DNA from: Denitratisoma oestradiolicum
Lineage (GTDB): Bacteria; Pseudomonadota; Gammaproteobacteria; Burkholderiales; Rhodocyclaceae
Length of the DNA stretch: 64,000 bases
Assembly (NCBI RefSeq): GCF_902813185.1
Contig: NZ_LR778301.1
Span: 806,001 to 870,000 of the forward strand
Direction of reading: 5' to 3'
Part shown: piece after piece, positions 39,930-48,781 of the stretch
Position numbering within the stretch: the stretch's first letter is position 1
How the letters are laid out: every line of letters starts with the position of its first letter
Notes under the pieces: generated by a model
Told to the model about the DNA's origin: nothing
What the model saw: only the letters and a program-made list of their open reading frames with translations
Database searches by the model: none
Program-made: the position numbers and the translations under genes

Positions 39930-41045
39930 ATGCCTCTGGAATCCTTCAAGGTTTCAAAGTCCCTGACCCTGGGCGTCGAACTGGAACTGCAACTGGTGAA
40001 TACCACCGATTTCGACCTCTCCGCCTCGGCGTCCGACATGCTGCACCTGCTGGAGCGACAGCCTTTCCCGGGCGATGTGAAACCTGAAATTACCGAAAGC
40101 ATGATCGAGGTTGCCACCGACGTGCAGCATTGTCATGCGGACCTGCTGGTCCAATTGCGCCAGATGCGCGATGTCCTGATAAAGGCGGGGGATAGCCTCA
40201 ATGTGGCCCTTTGCGGTGGCGGTACCCACCCCTTCCAGCAATGGTTCCACCAGCGAATCTTCGCCAAGCCTCGTTTTCAGGAAGTTTCGGCCCTGTACGG
40301 CTACCTGGCCAAGCAATTCACCGTCTTCGGCCAACATGTGCATGTTGGTTGCAGCTCGGCCGACGAAGCGCTGTTCCTGCTCCATGCCCTGAACCGGTAT
40401 CTGCCCCACTTCATCGCCCTTTCCGCCTCATCGCCCTATTCCCAGGGAGTTGACACCCTGTTCGACTCGGCGCGCCTGAATTCCGTGTTTGCCTTTCCCT
40501 TGAGCGGCCGGGCGCCCTTTATCCTGTCCTGGGATGAGTTCGCCAGTGCGTATTTCGCCAAGATGGAGCAAACCGGCGTGGTGCGGAGCATGAAGGACTT
40601 CTACTGGGACATACGCCCCAAGCCGGAGTACGGCACCATCGAGCTGAGGGTCTGCGATACGCCGCTTTCCGTGGAACGTGCCGCAGCCCTGGCGGGCTAT
40701 CTTCAGGTCCTGTGCGCCTATCTGCTGGAAAGGCAGGAGCCGCCTCCAGTGGAGGATGACTACCTGGTGTACAACTACAACCGCTTCCAGGCCTGCCGCT
40801 TCGGCCTGGACGGTGTGATCGTACATCCCCGGACCCATCAGAGCCTGCCCCTGCGCGAGGATATTCTGACTACTTTGCGCCGTCTTGAGCCAATGGCGTT
40901 GGACCTGCAAGGTCAGGAGGCACTTGATGAGCTTTATGGAGTGATTGCGGCGGGTAACCATTCCAGCTTTCTGCGTCATCGCTACGATAGTGAAAGGACT
41001 CTTCCTGCTGTTGTCGATGCTGCGGTAGCCCGCTTCCGTCAATGA
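39930..41045 (+). CDS. YbdK-family carboxylate-amine ligase (GCS2)
   Basis: A 371-residue member of the GCS2 glutamate-cysteine ligase-like family. Visible motifs are [41 protein letters not shown] and [19 protein letters not shown]. YbdK homologues have weak glutamate-cysteine ligase activity in vitro; the true substrate is often unknown. It is the fourth gene of the marR-lipoprotein-antiporter-ybdK cluster. Confidence 0.9.
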   Translation: MPLESFKVSKSLTLGVELELQLVNTTDFDLSASASDMLHLLERQPFPGDVKPEITESMIEVATDVQHCHADLLVQLRQMRDVLIKAGDSLNVALCGGGTHPFQQWFHQRIFAKPRFQEVSALYGYLAKQFTVFGQHVHVGCSSADEALFLLHALNRYLPHFIALSASSPYSQGVDTLFDSARLNSVFAFPLSGRAPFILSWDEFASAYFAKMEQTGVVRSMKDFYWDIRPKPEYGTIELRVCDTPLSVERAAALAGYLQVLCAYLLERQEPPPVEDDYLVYNYNRFQACRFGLDGVIVHPRTHQSLPLREDILTTLRRLEPMALDLQGQEALDELYGVIAAGNHSSFLRHRYDSERTLPAVVDAAVARFRQ

Positions 41046-41117
41046 TTGTCTGGAGCCTTGTCGAGAAAGGCCTGCTTCAGAGTCCAGGACGATGGTCATC
41101 CGCTAGAATCGCCCCCC

Positions 41118-42205
41118 ATGACTTCGTCCCAACGCCCGTCCCGCGCCAGACGTTCCCTGGGCAAGATTCGCCACAACCAACTGCCGCGCATTCTGGTTCG
41201 CATCAATGTCGCCATCGGGATACTGGCTTTTTTGATCCTGACGGCGACCCTGGGTTTCCGCTATCTGACGGAGCCCGTGGCCGATTGGTCCGACGCGTTG
41301 TACATGACCCTGATCACCATCACCACCGTGGGTTACGGCGAGATGGTGAAGATCGACAGTTTCGGCGAGCGCATCTTCGCCGGTCTGGTGGCCCTGGGTG
41401 GCTTCGGCATCCTCACCTTCCTGTTCACCAGTCTCTCGGTCTTCTTCCTAGAAGGGGACCTGGACTACACCCTGCGGAGACGTCGCATGGAAAAACAGAT
41501 TCGCAAGCTCCATCACCATTACATCGTCTGCGGCTTCGGCCGAGTCGGGCGCAATGTGGCCCACGAACTCTCCCAGACCAACCGTCACTTCGTCGCCATC
41601 GACATTGAGGAAGCCCGGATGGAAGAGAACCTGGACAAGTTTCCCGGGCTGCTCTACCTGAACGGCGACGCCAGCGACGAGGACAAGCTCGATGCTGCCT
41701 ATATCGAGGAAGCCCGGGGCCTGTTGCCGTGACCGGCGACGACAGCCGCAACCTGATGATCACCATCACCGCCAAGCAGCTCAATCCCGAGCTCCGGGTG
41801 GTGGCCCGCAGCAACGATGTGCGCAATGTGGAAAAAATGCGCAAGGCCGGCGCCGACGCGGTGGTGTCGCCGGATTTCACCGGCGGCATGCGTATCGCCT
41901 CGGCCATGATCCGGCCCCATGTGGTTTCCTTCCTTGACGAGATGCTGCGCACTGAGCACAAGTTGCGGGTGGAGGAAATTCCCGTACCGGCGGATTTCAT
42001 CGAGCGGCCCCTGGAGTCCCTGCGCCTGCGCAGCCCCCACTACATCATGCTGGCGGTGCGCACCCGTGGCGACTGGCAGTTCAACCCGCCGGGAAACTTC
42101 ATGCTCAAGGCCGGCTTCACCCTGATCGCCATGGCCTCGCCCCAGGGCCGTCAGGAGATCGAGACCGCCTTGCTGCCGGTGGTGGACGAGGAACCCCGGG
42201 AGTAG
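41118..42205 (+). pseudogene. Kch-like K+ channel with RCK domain, split by a one-base frameshift
   Basis: The first part (41118-41732) encodes a two-helix channel with the selectivity filter in TLITITTVGYGEM and the start of a TrkA-N domain (YIVCGFGRVGRNVAHELS), then stops at TGA (41730-41732). The rest of the RCK and TrkA-C domains continues at once in another frame (41729-42205, [32 protein letters not shown]). Adding one G in TTGCC near 41725 would restore a continuous 362-residue protein reading GLLAVTGDD. The break creates a GTGA overlap, so the second half could still be made as a separate GTG-initiated chain. It may be a real mutation, a sequencing error or a split gene. Confidence 0.8.
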
Positions 42206-42216
42206 GGCGTTCCACC

Positions 42217-42486
42217 ATGAGTCGGTTGGTGGAGGTGCCCATGCCCAGATATCCCGAGTGCTGGGATTCCTGTGGCAATTGTGCCAACGGCGACGTATTC
42301 GTGATCGAGGTCCATGTCAGTCCGGGAGACGTAATTCGTTTCGACGACAATCTGATCACCCTGGAGACCGGCAAGGTCTCCCTGGACATTCCCAGCCCCC
42401 ATGCCGGGCGCATCGTCGAGGTGCGTGTGACGGAGGGGGAGGAACTGGCCGAAGGCCAGATCATTGTGGTGATGGAGCCCGGCTAG
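42217..42486 (+). CDS. Stand-alone lipoyl/biotinyl-domain protein
   Basis: An 89-residue protein that is a single lipoyl domain: the hairpin LITLETGKVSLDIPSPHAGRI puts the modifiable Lys53 at the turn, as in 2-oxoacid dehydrogenase E2 chains. Before it lies an unusual cysteine cluster (CWDSCGNC, Cys15/19/22). No E1, E2 core or E3 gene is nearby. Lipoylation rather than biotinylation is favoured by TGK in place of MK. Its partner is unknown. Confidence 0.82.
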   Translation: MSRLVEVPMPRYPECWDSCGNCANGDVFVIEVHVSPGDVIRFDDNLITLETGKVSLDIPSPHAGRIVEVRVTEGEELAEGQIIVVMEPG

Positions 42487-42563
42487 AGTTGCAGGTCCCG
42501 CCAGATATATGGAACAGCCGCTGATATTTTGGTCAGGCGCGTTGCCTCCGGCTCTGGGCGCAA

Positions 42564-43535
42564 ATGGAAAGGTCATCCATATTTATGCTGCATTTCTCGA
42601 ACGATCTGGCCCTTGTGGTGGTGGCGATTGTCTTGGCTACCCTGGGTGGGGAATTCTTCCTGAAGGGCGTGCTACGTGCAGCGGATGGATTGCGGGTGCC
42701 CAAGCTCCTTGTGGCCACCACCCTGGCGGCCTGCGCCACGTCTGCACCAGAATTGACGGTGTCCACGGTGGCGGCCCTGGCGGGACAGCCAGAGATCGGC
42801 CTGGGGGATGCCTTGGGCAGTAATGTGGTCAACATTGGGCTGATCTTCGGGCTGGCCTTGCTGTTCGGGCCCATCAAGGTGGCTCGGGGGGAACTCGGGC
42901 GAGATTTTCCCCTGGCGCTGTTCGCCCCCCTACTGACCCTTGGGCTGGCGGCCGATGGCGTTCTGTCCCGCGGCGAGGGTGGTCTCCTGCTCGTAATTTT
43001 CGCGGCATGGGTGACAGCTTCGATTCGCGCTGGACTGCATCATCGTGAGGTAATTGGCAACAGCACGGCACCGAGCCGCCTCGGCTGGACCTTGGTTCTG
43101 ACCATGGGCGGCCTGATCGCCCTGGTGACCGCCGGCAGGCTCTTTGTGATGGGCGCGACCGGCATTGCGATGAATCTGGGCGTTGATACTTATGTGATCG
43201 GCGCGACCATTGTTGCGGTAGGTACCTCCCTGCCTGAACTGGTGACTGTTGTGCTGGCCCGTCGGCGCGGCCACGACGAGGTGGGTGTCGGAACCCTGAT
43301 CGGTAGCAACCTGTTCAATGGACTGGCCATAGTCGGTACAGCGGCAAGCATCCATCCGGTCCATGTCTCCCTCGCGGAAATTTCCGTGGCGCTGGTCATG
43401 GGCATGACCGCACTGTCGTTATTGATGCCAAACCATGCCGGAACGATTGGCCGCCTTCGCGGTCTCGTGTTACTTGTGGCCTATTCTGTTTTTGTAATGG
43501 TGACATTGGCGGTAGGTGGCTATACCGGCCCATAA
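42564..43535 (+). CDS. CaCA-family Na+/Ca2+ exchanger-like protein
   Basis: A 323-residue protein with the two inverted alpha repeats of the cation/Ca2+ exchanger superfamily: ATSAPELTVSTVAAL...IGLGDALGSNVVNIGL (about residues 52-95) and GTSLPELVTVVLARRRGHDEVGVGTLIGSNLFN (about 220-252). It resembles YrbG. A second in-frame ATG at 42585 is also possible. Confidence 0.88.
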   Translation: MERSSIFMLHFSNDLALVVVAIVLATLGGEFFLKGVLRAADGLRVPKLLVATTLAACATSAPELTVSTVAALAGQPEIGLGDALGSNVVNIGLIFGLALLFGPIKVARGELGRDFPLALFAPLLTLGLAADGVLSRGEGGLLLVIFAAWVTASIRAGLHHREVIGNSTAPSRLGWTLVLTMGGLIALVTAGRLFVMGATGIAMNLGVDTYVIGATIVAVGTSLPELVTVVLARRRGHDEVGVGTLIGSNLFNGLAIVGTAASIHPVHVSLAEISVALVMGMTALSLLMPNHAGTIGRLRGLVLLVAYSVFVMVTLAVGGYTGP

Positions 43536-43574
43536 ACCGTGTGGTCATGAGAAATTCAACCCGAAGGTACCGTT

Positions 43575-45806
43575 ATGAGACTTTCCTTGCGCTTCGTCCT
43601 GCCCTTGATCCTGATCCTGGCGGCCTTTGCTTATGGGATTGTGCCCCTGGTCGATCAACTGACCTTTCGCTGGTTCGTGCGCGACCTCGACATGCGCTCG
43701 GCCCTGATCGTGAACACCATCCAGGAGCCCTTGCAGGAGCAACTGGCGGCCGGATCGAAGGCGAAGACCGCAGCGCTTTTTACCAAGATCACCCAGGACG
43801 AGCGTATTTTTGCGATCGGCTATTGCGCCACGCCCCAGAGCATGCCGCTGGCAACCCGTACATTGCCTGCTGAGATCCGCTGTGTTGACCTGACGCGCTG
43901 GAGTGTTGGTGTGGATCATGTCCTGGAGAGTGCCCAGGGACCGCTGCATGTGGCGGTGAGCCCGCTGGTGACCGAAGCAGCGCCCGAAGGAAAACTCGTG
44001 CTGGTGCATGACATGAGCTTCATCGTCCGGCGCAGCGACGAGACCAAGCGTTATGTCATCTACTTTTTCATGGGACTGGCAGCGGTGATATCGCTGATCA
44101 CTGTGGTGATCGCCCAGTTGTCCTGGCGCGGTTGGGTGGCGGGTATGCGGGCGCTGCTGCGCGGCGAGGGCCTGCTGCGCCAGCCGGTGGCGATGCCACC
44201 AGCGGCGGAGTTCCGTCCCATCGCCCGCGACCTGCAACGCCTGATCCGGGAGATGGAGTCTGATGTTCGCTCTCGCGACGAGAGCCAGCTCAACTGGTCG
44301 CCGGACACGCTGCGCACCATTCTTCACGCAGAACTTTCCGGCGAGGACGTGATCGTCGTATCGAACCGGGAACCCTACATTCATCAGCGCCGTGGCGAGC
44401 GCATTGAAGTGCAACGGCCGGCTTCCGGCTTGGTGACTGCGCTGGAACCGATTATGCGGGCCTGCTCGGGGGTCTGGATCGCCCACGGCAGTGGCAGCGC
44501 CGACCGCGAGGTGGTGGACAAGCACGACCGTATCGCGGTGCCGCCGGAGAAGACCGCCTACCAGTTGCGCCGCGTCTGGCTCAGCGCCGAGGAGGAGGCC
44601 GGCTACTATTACGGCCTTGCCAATGAGGGCCTCTGGCCTCTGTGTCATATCGCCCACGTGCGGCCTACCTTCCGTTCCGGGGACTGGGCCCATTACGTGG
44701 CGGTTAACCGCAAGTTCGCCGGAGCTGTGATTGCCGAAGCCAAGACCAAAAATCCTATCGTCCTGGTCCAGGACTACCATTTCGCGCTGCTGCCGCGCAT
44801 GATCCGCGACGAACTTCCCGACGCGACAGTAATTACCTTCTGGCACATCCCATGGCCGAATCCGGAGTCCTTCGCCATCTGTCCCTGGGCCGAGGAGATC
44901 GTTGCCGGGCTGCTCGGCAGTAGCATCCTGGGCTTCCATACCCAGTTCCACTGCAACAACTTTGTCGATACGGTGGACCGCTTGCTGGAGGCTCGGGTGG
45001 ACCGGGAGGCTTTCACGGTATCACTGGCGGGCAAGCTCACCGCCGTGCGCCGTTACCCAATCTCCATCGACTGGCCGCCCGCTGCGGAGATGGTCGGCAA
45101 GCCGATCGAGCAATGCCGGGCGGAAATACGGCAGCTCAACAGTTTGCCTGCTGCCCATGCCATCGGTGTCGGGGTGGACCGCCTCGACTACACCAAGGGC
45201 ATCATGGAACGCTTCCGCGCCGTGGAGCGATTGCTGGAGATGAAGCCGGAGTGGATCGGTCGCTTCAGCTTTGTCCAGATCGCGGCACCCACCCGGGCCG
45301 GCATTGACGAGTACCAGAACCACGAGGCCCAAGTGCGTGCTCTGGCCACCCGCATCAACCAACGCTTCAGTCGAACCGGGCCTCCTCCCATTGTGCTCAA
45401 GGTCGAGCATCACGAGCCGCAGCAGGTCTATGAGTATTACCGGGCCGCCGAATTCTGCTTCGTCAGCAGCCTCCACGATGGCATGAATCTGGTGGCCAAG
45501 GAGTTTGTCGCCGCTCGCGACGACGAGCGCGGCGTATTGATCCTGTCGCAATTCACCGGCGCGGCCCGGGAACTGCCCGAGGCGCTGATAGTCAATCCTT
45601 ACGATGCCGACCAGTGCGCCGCAGCGCTGCATCTGGCACTGACGATGGAGCCGTCCGAGCAGCGCGACCGCATGCGCCTGATGCGAGGGCTGGTGGCTGA
45701 ATTCAATGTCTATCGCTGGGCCGGGCGAATGCTGCTGGACGCTGCGGTGATGCGCCGCCGTGGCCGGCTGCTCGGAAAATCGGCTGCGACCGGCCTGGAT
45801 GGATGA
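43575..45806 (+). CDS. otsA: Membrane-anchored trehalose-6-phosphate synthase with sensor-like N-terminus
   Basis: A 743-residue fusion. Residues 1-22 form a membrane helix, about 23-157 look periplasmic (two cysteines, no known motif), a second helix covers about 158-180, and a HAMP-like linker runs to about 235. The GT20 synthase follows (about 255-730): [62 protein letters not shown] and [13 protein letters not shown]. It makes trehalose-6-phosphate from a sugar nucleotide and glucose-6-phosphate. Ordinary OtsA is soluble and about 460-480 residues; the added half looks like an input module. First gene of otsA-otsB-GH15. Confidence 0.9.
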   Translation: MRLSLRFVLPLILILAAFAYGIVPLVDQLTFRWFVRDLDMRSALIVNTIQEPLQEQLAAGSKAKTAALFTKITQDERIFAIGYCATPQSMPLATRTLPAEIRCVDLTRWSVGVDHVLESAQGPLHVAVSPLVTEAAPEGKLVLVHDMSFIVRRSDETKRYVIYFFMGLAAVISLITVVIAQLSWRGWVAGMRALLRGEGLLRQPVAMPPAAEFRPIARDLQRLIREMESDVRSRDESQLNWSPDTLRTILHAELSGEDVIVVSNREPYIHQRRGERIEVQRPASGLVTALEPIMRACSGVWIAHGSGSADREVVDKHDRIAVPPEKTAYQLRRVWLSAEEEAGYYYGLANEGLWPLCHIAHVRPTFRSGDWAHYVAVNRKFAGAVIAEAKTKNPIVLVQDYHFALLPRMIRDELPDATVITFWHIPWPNPESFAICPWAEEIVAGLLGSSILGFHTQFHCNNFVDTVDRLLEARVDREAFTVSLAGKLTAVRRYPISIDWPPAAEMVGKPIEQCRAEIRQLNSLPAAHAIGVGVDRLDYTKGIMERFRAVERLLEMKPEWIGRFSFVQIAAPTRAGIDEYQNHEAQVRALATRINQRFSRTGPPPIVLKVEHHEPQQVYEYYRAAEFCFVSSLHDGMNLVAKEFVAARDDERGVLILSQFTGAARELPEALIVNPYDADQCAAALHLALTMEPSEQRDRMRLMRGLVAEFNVYRWAGRMLLDAAVMRRRGRLLGKSAATGLDG

Positions 45807-45816
45807 TTCAAGGATC

Positions 45817-46578
45817 ATGTACCGGAAGATTCATATTCCCCCGCCTCCCCGAATGGACTGGGCCTATTTTCTGGACGTCGATGGCACGCTGATCGAATTG
45901 GCGATGACACCGGATGCCATTGAGGTCGACCATGCCTTGCCTGTGTTGCTGGAAACCTTGCATCGTCAAACCGGCGGCGCTTTGGCTCTGATCAGTGGCC
46001 GCGCCGTGGCCGATCTGGATCGTCACATCGGTATCTTGCAGGTGCCACGGGCCGGACAGCACGGTCTGGAACGGCGCGATGCCGCCGGCCGTCTCTGGCG
46101 GCATGAGACGCCGGAGCCGGTAAAACGGGCACTGCTCGAAGCTCTGGCACCTCTATTGGCGAGACATGGCGGCTTGCTCCTGGAGGACAAGGGATCGACC
46201 CTGGCGATTCACTACCGCCGCGCCCCCATGCTGGGGGCTTATGTTCATCGCTTCCTGGGCCGGCTGGTGTCCGATATTGGTCAGGGCCTTCAACTCCAGG
46301 CCGGTAAACGGGTGGTCGAAGTCAAGCCGGCCGGCGTCGACAAGGGCATGGCCGTGGCCGAGTATCTGACCGAGGCGCCCTTCCTCGGCCGCCTTCCGGT
46401 GTTCATTGGCGACGACATTACCGATGAAACAGCTTTCGCCCTCGTCAATGAGCGCGGCGGGATTTCCGTCAAGGTCGGGCCTGGCCGCTCCTGTGCCCGT
46501 TACCGCTTGCCCGGGGTAGCCGCAGTGCGCGCCTGGCTGGCTTACCAACCCATGAGCCCCCACCATGAACACCCTTGA
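45817..46578 (+). CDS. otsB: Trehalose-6-phosphate phosphatase
   Basis: A HAD-family phosphatase of about 253 residues. It has the nucleophile motif FLDVDGTLIEL, SGRAVADLD, the Lys of motif III in AGVDKGMAV and GDDITDETAF as motif IV. Two starts are possible, 45799 and 45817; AAGGA lies just before the second. Its 3' end overlaps the GH15 gene by 14 nt. Confidence 0.93.
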   Translation: MYRKIHIPPPPRMDWAYFLDVDGTLIELAMTPDAIEVDHALPVLLETLHRQTGGALALISGRAVADLDRHIGILQVPRAGQHGLERRDAAGRLWRHETPEPVKRALLEALAPLLARHGGLLLEDKGSTLAIHYRRAPMLGAYVHRFLGRLVSDIGQGLQLQAGKRVVEVKPAGVDKGMAVAEYLTEAPFLGRLPVFIGDDITDETAFALVNERGGISVKVGPGRSCARYRLPGVAAVRAWLAYQPMSPHHEHP

Positions 46579-48343
46579 TCTCGCACTGATCGGCAATTGC
46601 AGCATTGGCGCGCTGGTGGACGCCCAGGCGCGCATCGTCTGGGGCTGTTTCCCGCGCTTTGATGGTGACCCAATATTCTGTTCTTTGCTCAAACCGAACG
46701 AGGAGGCCGGTTTTTTCTCCATCGAATTGGTCGACCACGAGCGTGTGGAGCAGCACTACCTGGAGAACACCGCCATCCTTGTCACGCGACTCCACGACCA
46801 CCATGGCGGCGTGGTGGAGATCAACGACTTTGCACCACGCTTCGGTCAGTATGGCCGCATGTTCCGGCCGACCATGCTGGTACGTCGCATCCAGCGCATC
46901 ACCGGAAATCCACGGATTATCGTGCGTCTGCGCCCGGCCTGCGACGACGGCAATGGCCGGCCGACGATCACTTGGGGCAGTCATCATGTCCGCTACGCGA
47001 CCCCATCCCAGGCCTTGCGGCTCACCACCGATGTTTCGATAACGGCCATCCTCCAGGAAACGCCATTCTTCCTTGAAGACACGGCAACCTTGCTGCTTGG
47101 GCCCGATGAAACCGTGCACGAGTCCACGGCCGAAGTGGGTCGCCGCTTTTTCGAAGAGACGGCCCTGTACTGGCGCGAGTGGGTGCGTTTCCTCGGCATC
47201 CCCTTCGAATGGCAGGAGGCGGTGATCCGCGCCGCCATTACCATCAAACTCAATGCCTTCGACGATACCGGCGCCGTCATTGCGGCCATGACCACATCGA
47301 TTCCGGAGGCAGCCGGTAGTGCGCGCAACTGGGATTACCGCTACTGCTGGCTGCGGGACGGCTACTTTGTCGTCAATGCCCTGAACCGCCTGAGTGCAAC
47401 CCGTACCATGGAGCGCTATCTTTCCTACATCGTCAATATCGCCGCCGATGCTGCCGGCGGGCCGCTCCAGCCGGTGTATGGCATCGATGGCCGGGCGAAG
47501 CTGGAGGAACGAATTGTGCCGGGGCTGGCCGGGTACCGGGGCATGGGGCCGGTGCGCGTCGGCAATGAGGCCTATCGCCAAGTGCAGCATGATGTTTATG
47601 GATCGACGATCCTGGCGGCTACCCACATTTTTTTCGATAATCGGCTTACCCGGCACGGCGACAAGACCCTGTTCCAGCGCCTGGAAGCCCTGGGGGAGCA
47701 GGCCGTCCGCTGTTATGACCAGCCGGATGCCGGCCTCTGGGAACTGCGTGGCAGCGCCCGAGTGCACACCTTTTCTGCCGTCATGTGCTGGGTTGCCTGC
47801 GACCGACTGGCACGCATCGCGGAACGGCTCGGCCTGGCCGGGCGTATGGTCTATTGGCGCAGCCATGCGGAACATATCCACAAGACTGTCATCGAGCGCG
47901 CCTGGAGCGAGTCACGGGGTGCCTTCGTCTCTACCTTCGATGGCGATGCAATGGACGCCAGTCTGCTGTTGCTCACCGATGTCGGCTTTCTTGATGCTGC
48001 CGATCCTCGCTTCGCCGCTACTGTCACCGCAGTCGAAAGGGACCTGAAGCGAGGCGATTTCATTTTCCGCTACGTCGAGAAGGACGACTTCGGCACCCCC
48101 GAGAACGCCTTCATCATCTGCACCTTCTGGTACATCAATGCCCTGTCGACCCTCGGCCGCCGCGACGAGGCGCGGGCACTTTTCGAAAAGTTGCTGGCGT
48201 GCCGCAATCGCCATGGCCTTCTGGCCGAACACATCGACACGAACAGCGGCGAGCAGTGGGGCAACTTCGTCCAGACCTACAGCATGGTGGGCCTCATCAA
48301 CTCGGCCATCCGCCTGTCGATTCGCTGGGATCAGGCGTTTTGA
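46565..48343 (+). CDS. Glycoside hydrolase family 15 protein (trehalase- or glucoamylase-like)
   Basis: A 592-residue soluble protein. The N-terminal beta-sandwich begins LIGNCSIGALVDAQARIVWGCFPRFDGDPIFCSLL. The (alpha/alpha)6 barrel holds the family signature SARNWDYRYCWLRDGYFVVNAL near residue 255. In proteobacterial otsAB operons this GH15 member is thought to act on trehalose or a related glucoside. It overlaps otsB by 14 nt. Confidence 0.92.
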   Translation: MNTLDLALIGNCSIGALVDAQARIVWGCFPRFDGDPIFCSLLKPNEEAGFFSIELVDHERVEQHYLENTAILVTRLHDHHGGVVEINDFAPRFGQYGRMFRPTMLVRRIQRITGNPRIIVRLRPACDDGNGRPTITWGSHHVRYATPSQALRLTTDVSITAILQETPFFLEDTATLLLGPDETVHESTAEVGRRFFEETALYWREWVRFLGIPFEWQEAVIRAAITIKLNAFDDTGAVIAAMTTSIPEAAGSARNWDYRYCWLRDGYFVVNALNRLSATRTMERYLSYIVNIAADAAGGPLQPVYGIDGRAKLEERIVPGLAGYRGMGPVRVGNEAYRQVQHDVYGSTILAATHIFFDNRLTRHGDKTLFQRLEALGEQAVRCYDQPDAGLWELRGSARVHTFSAVMCWVACDRLARIAERLGLAGRMVYWRSHAEHIHKTVIERAWSESRGAFVSTFDGDAMDASLLLLTDVGFLDAADPRFAATVTAVERDLKRGDFIFRYVEKDDFGTPENAFIICTFWYINALSTLGRRDEARALFEKLLACRNRHGLLAEHIDTNSGEQWGNFVQTYSMVGLINSAIRLSIRWDQAF

Positions 48344-48625
48344 GTGGTAACCGAGTAGCAGGATTGTGCATGGCCTGACTGGAGAGTCCCAATGATCTAG
48401 GGCATGCCGTGTTCGATGTGGCTGGTTGACTCCGATCGACCAGGCCAATGTCTTGTACAAGCCAGTTGCCCGATCAATAAGTTCAGTTGCTAGCTGCTGC
48501 GCAGCAGGGACAGTAGGTCTTTTGGGCAGGCCGTGAAATACAGCGAGCTCTGGGTTTTAGCGACTCAAGCTGTCCATTTCAGAAGAACAAGGCGGCTTCT
48601 GATGGGGAACTGTGAAAAACAGGTT
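48344..48625. other. Intergenic stretch without a recognised gene
   Basis: About 280 bp between the GH15 stop and the first LuxR-type site. Base composition drops visibly compared with the genes on the left. I see no clear terminator, RNA gene or coding sequence in it. It marks the left edge of the accessory region. Confidence 0.5.
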
Positions 48626-48672
48626 CTTAGTGCATTTGCATCATGCCACCCTGTACCAATCCCGACATACTT
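48626..48672 (+). promoter_or_regulatory. LuxR-type box and promoter A (TonB-receptor gene)
   Basis: CTTAGTGCATTTGCATCATG at 48626-48645, an imperfect 20-bp dyad with TGCA-TT-TGCA at its centre. Exactly 20 nt later is CATACTT (48666-48672), a plausible -10. The dyad centre would then be near -42.5. Three further copies at 51383, 56921 and 61666 have the same spacing. Confidence 0.8.
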
Positions 48673-48732
48673 TTCCGAGAAATAAGAAATCCCGACTGTG
48701 GTGGATGATTTTCGTCAGTCAAAAGGTATCGC

Positions 48733-48761
48733 TTCCCTATGGGTATCCCACCTATAGGGAA
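48733..48761 (+). other. Leader hairpin just before the TonB-receptor ribosome site
   Basis: TTCCCTAT (48733-48740) pairs perfectly with ATAGGGAA (48754-48761) around a 13-nt loop. It ends 6 nt before the strong Shine-Dalgarno GGAGGAGG, so it could modulate translation or mRNA stability. There is no T-run, so it is not a terminator. Confidence 0.45.
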
Positions 48762-48781
48762 ATTCTCGGAGGAGGAAATCG

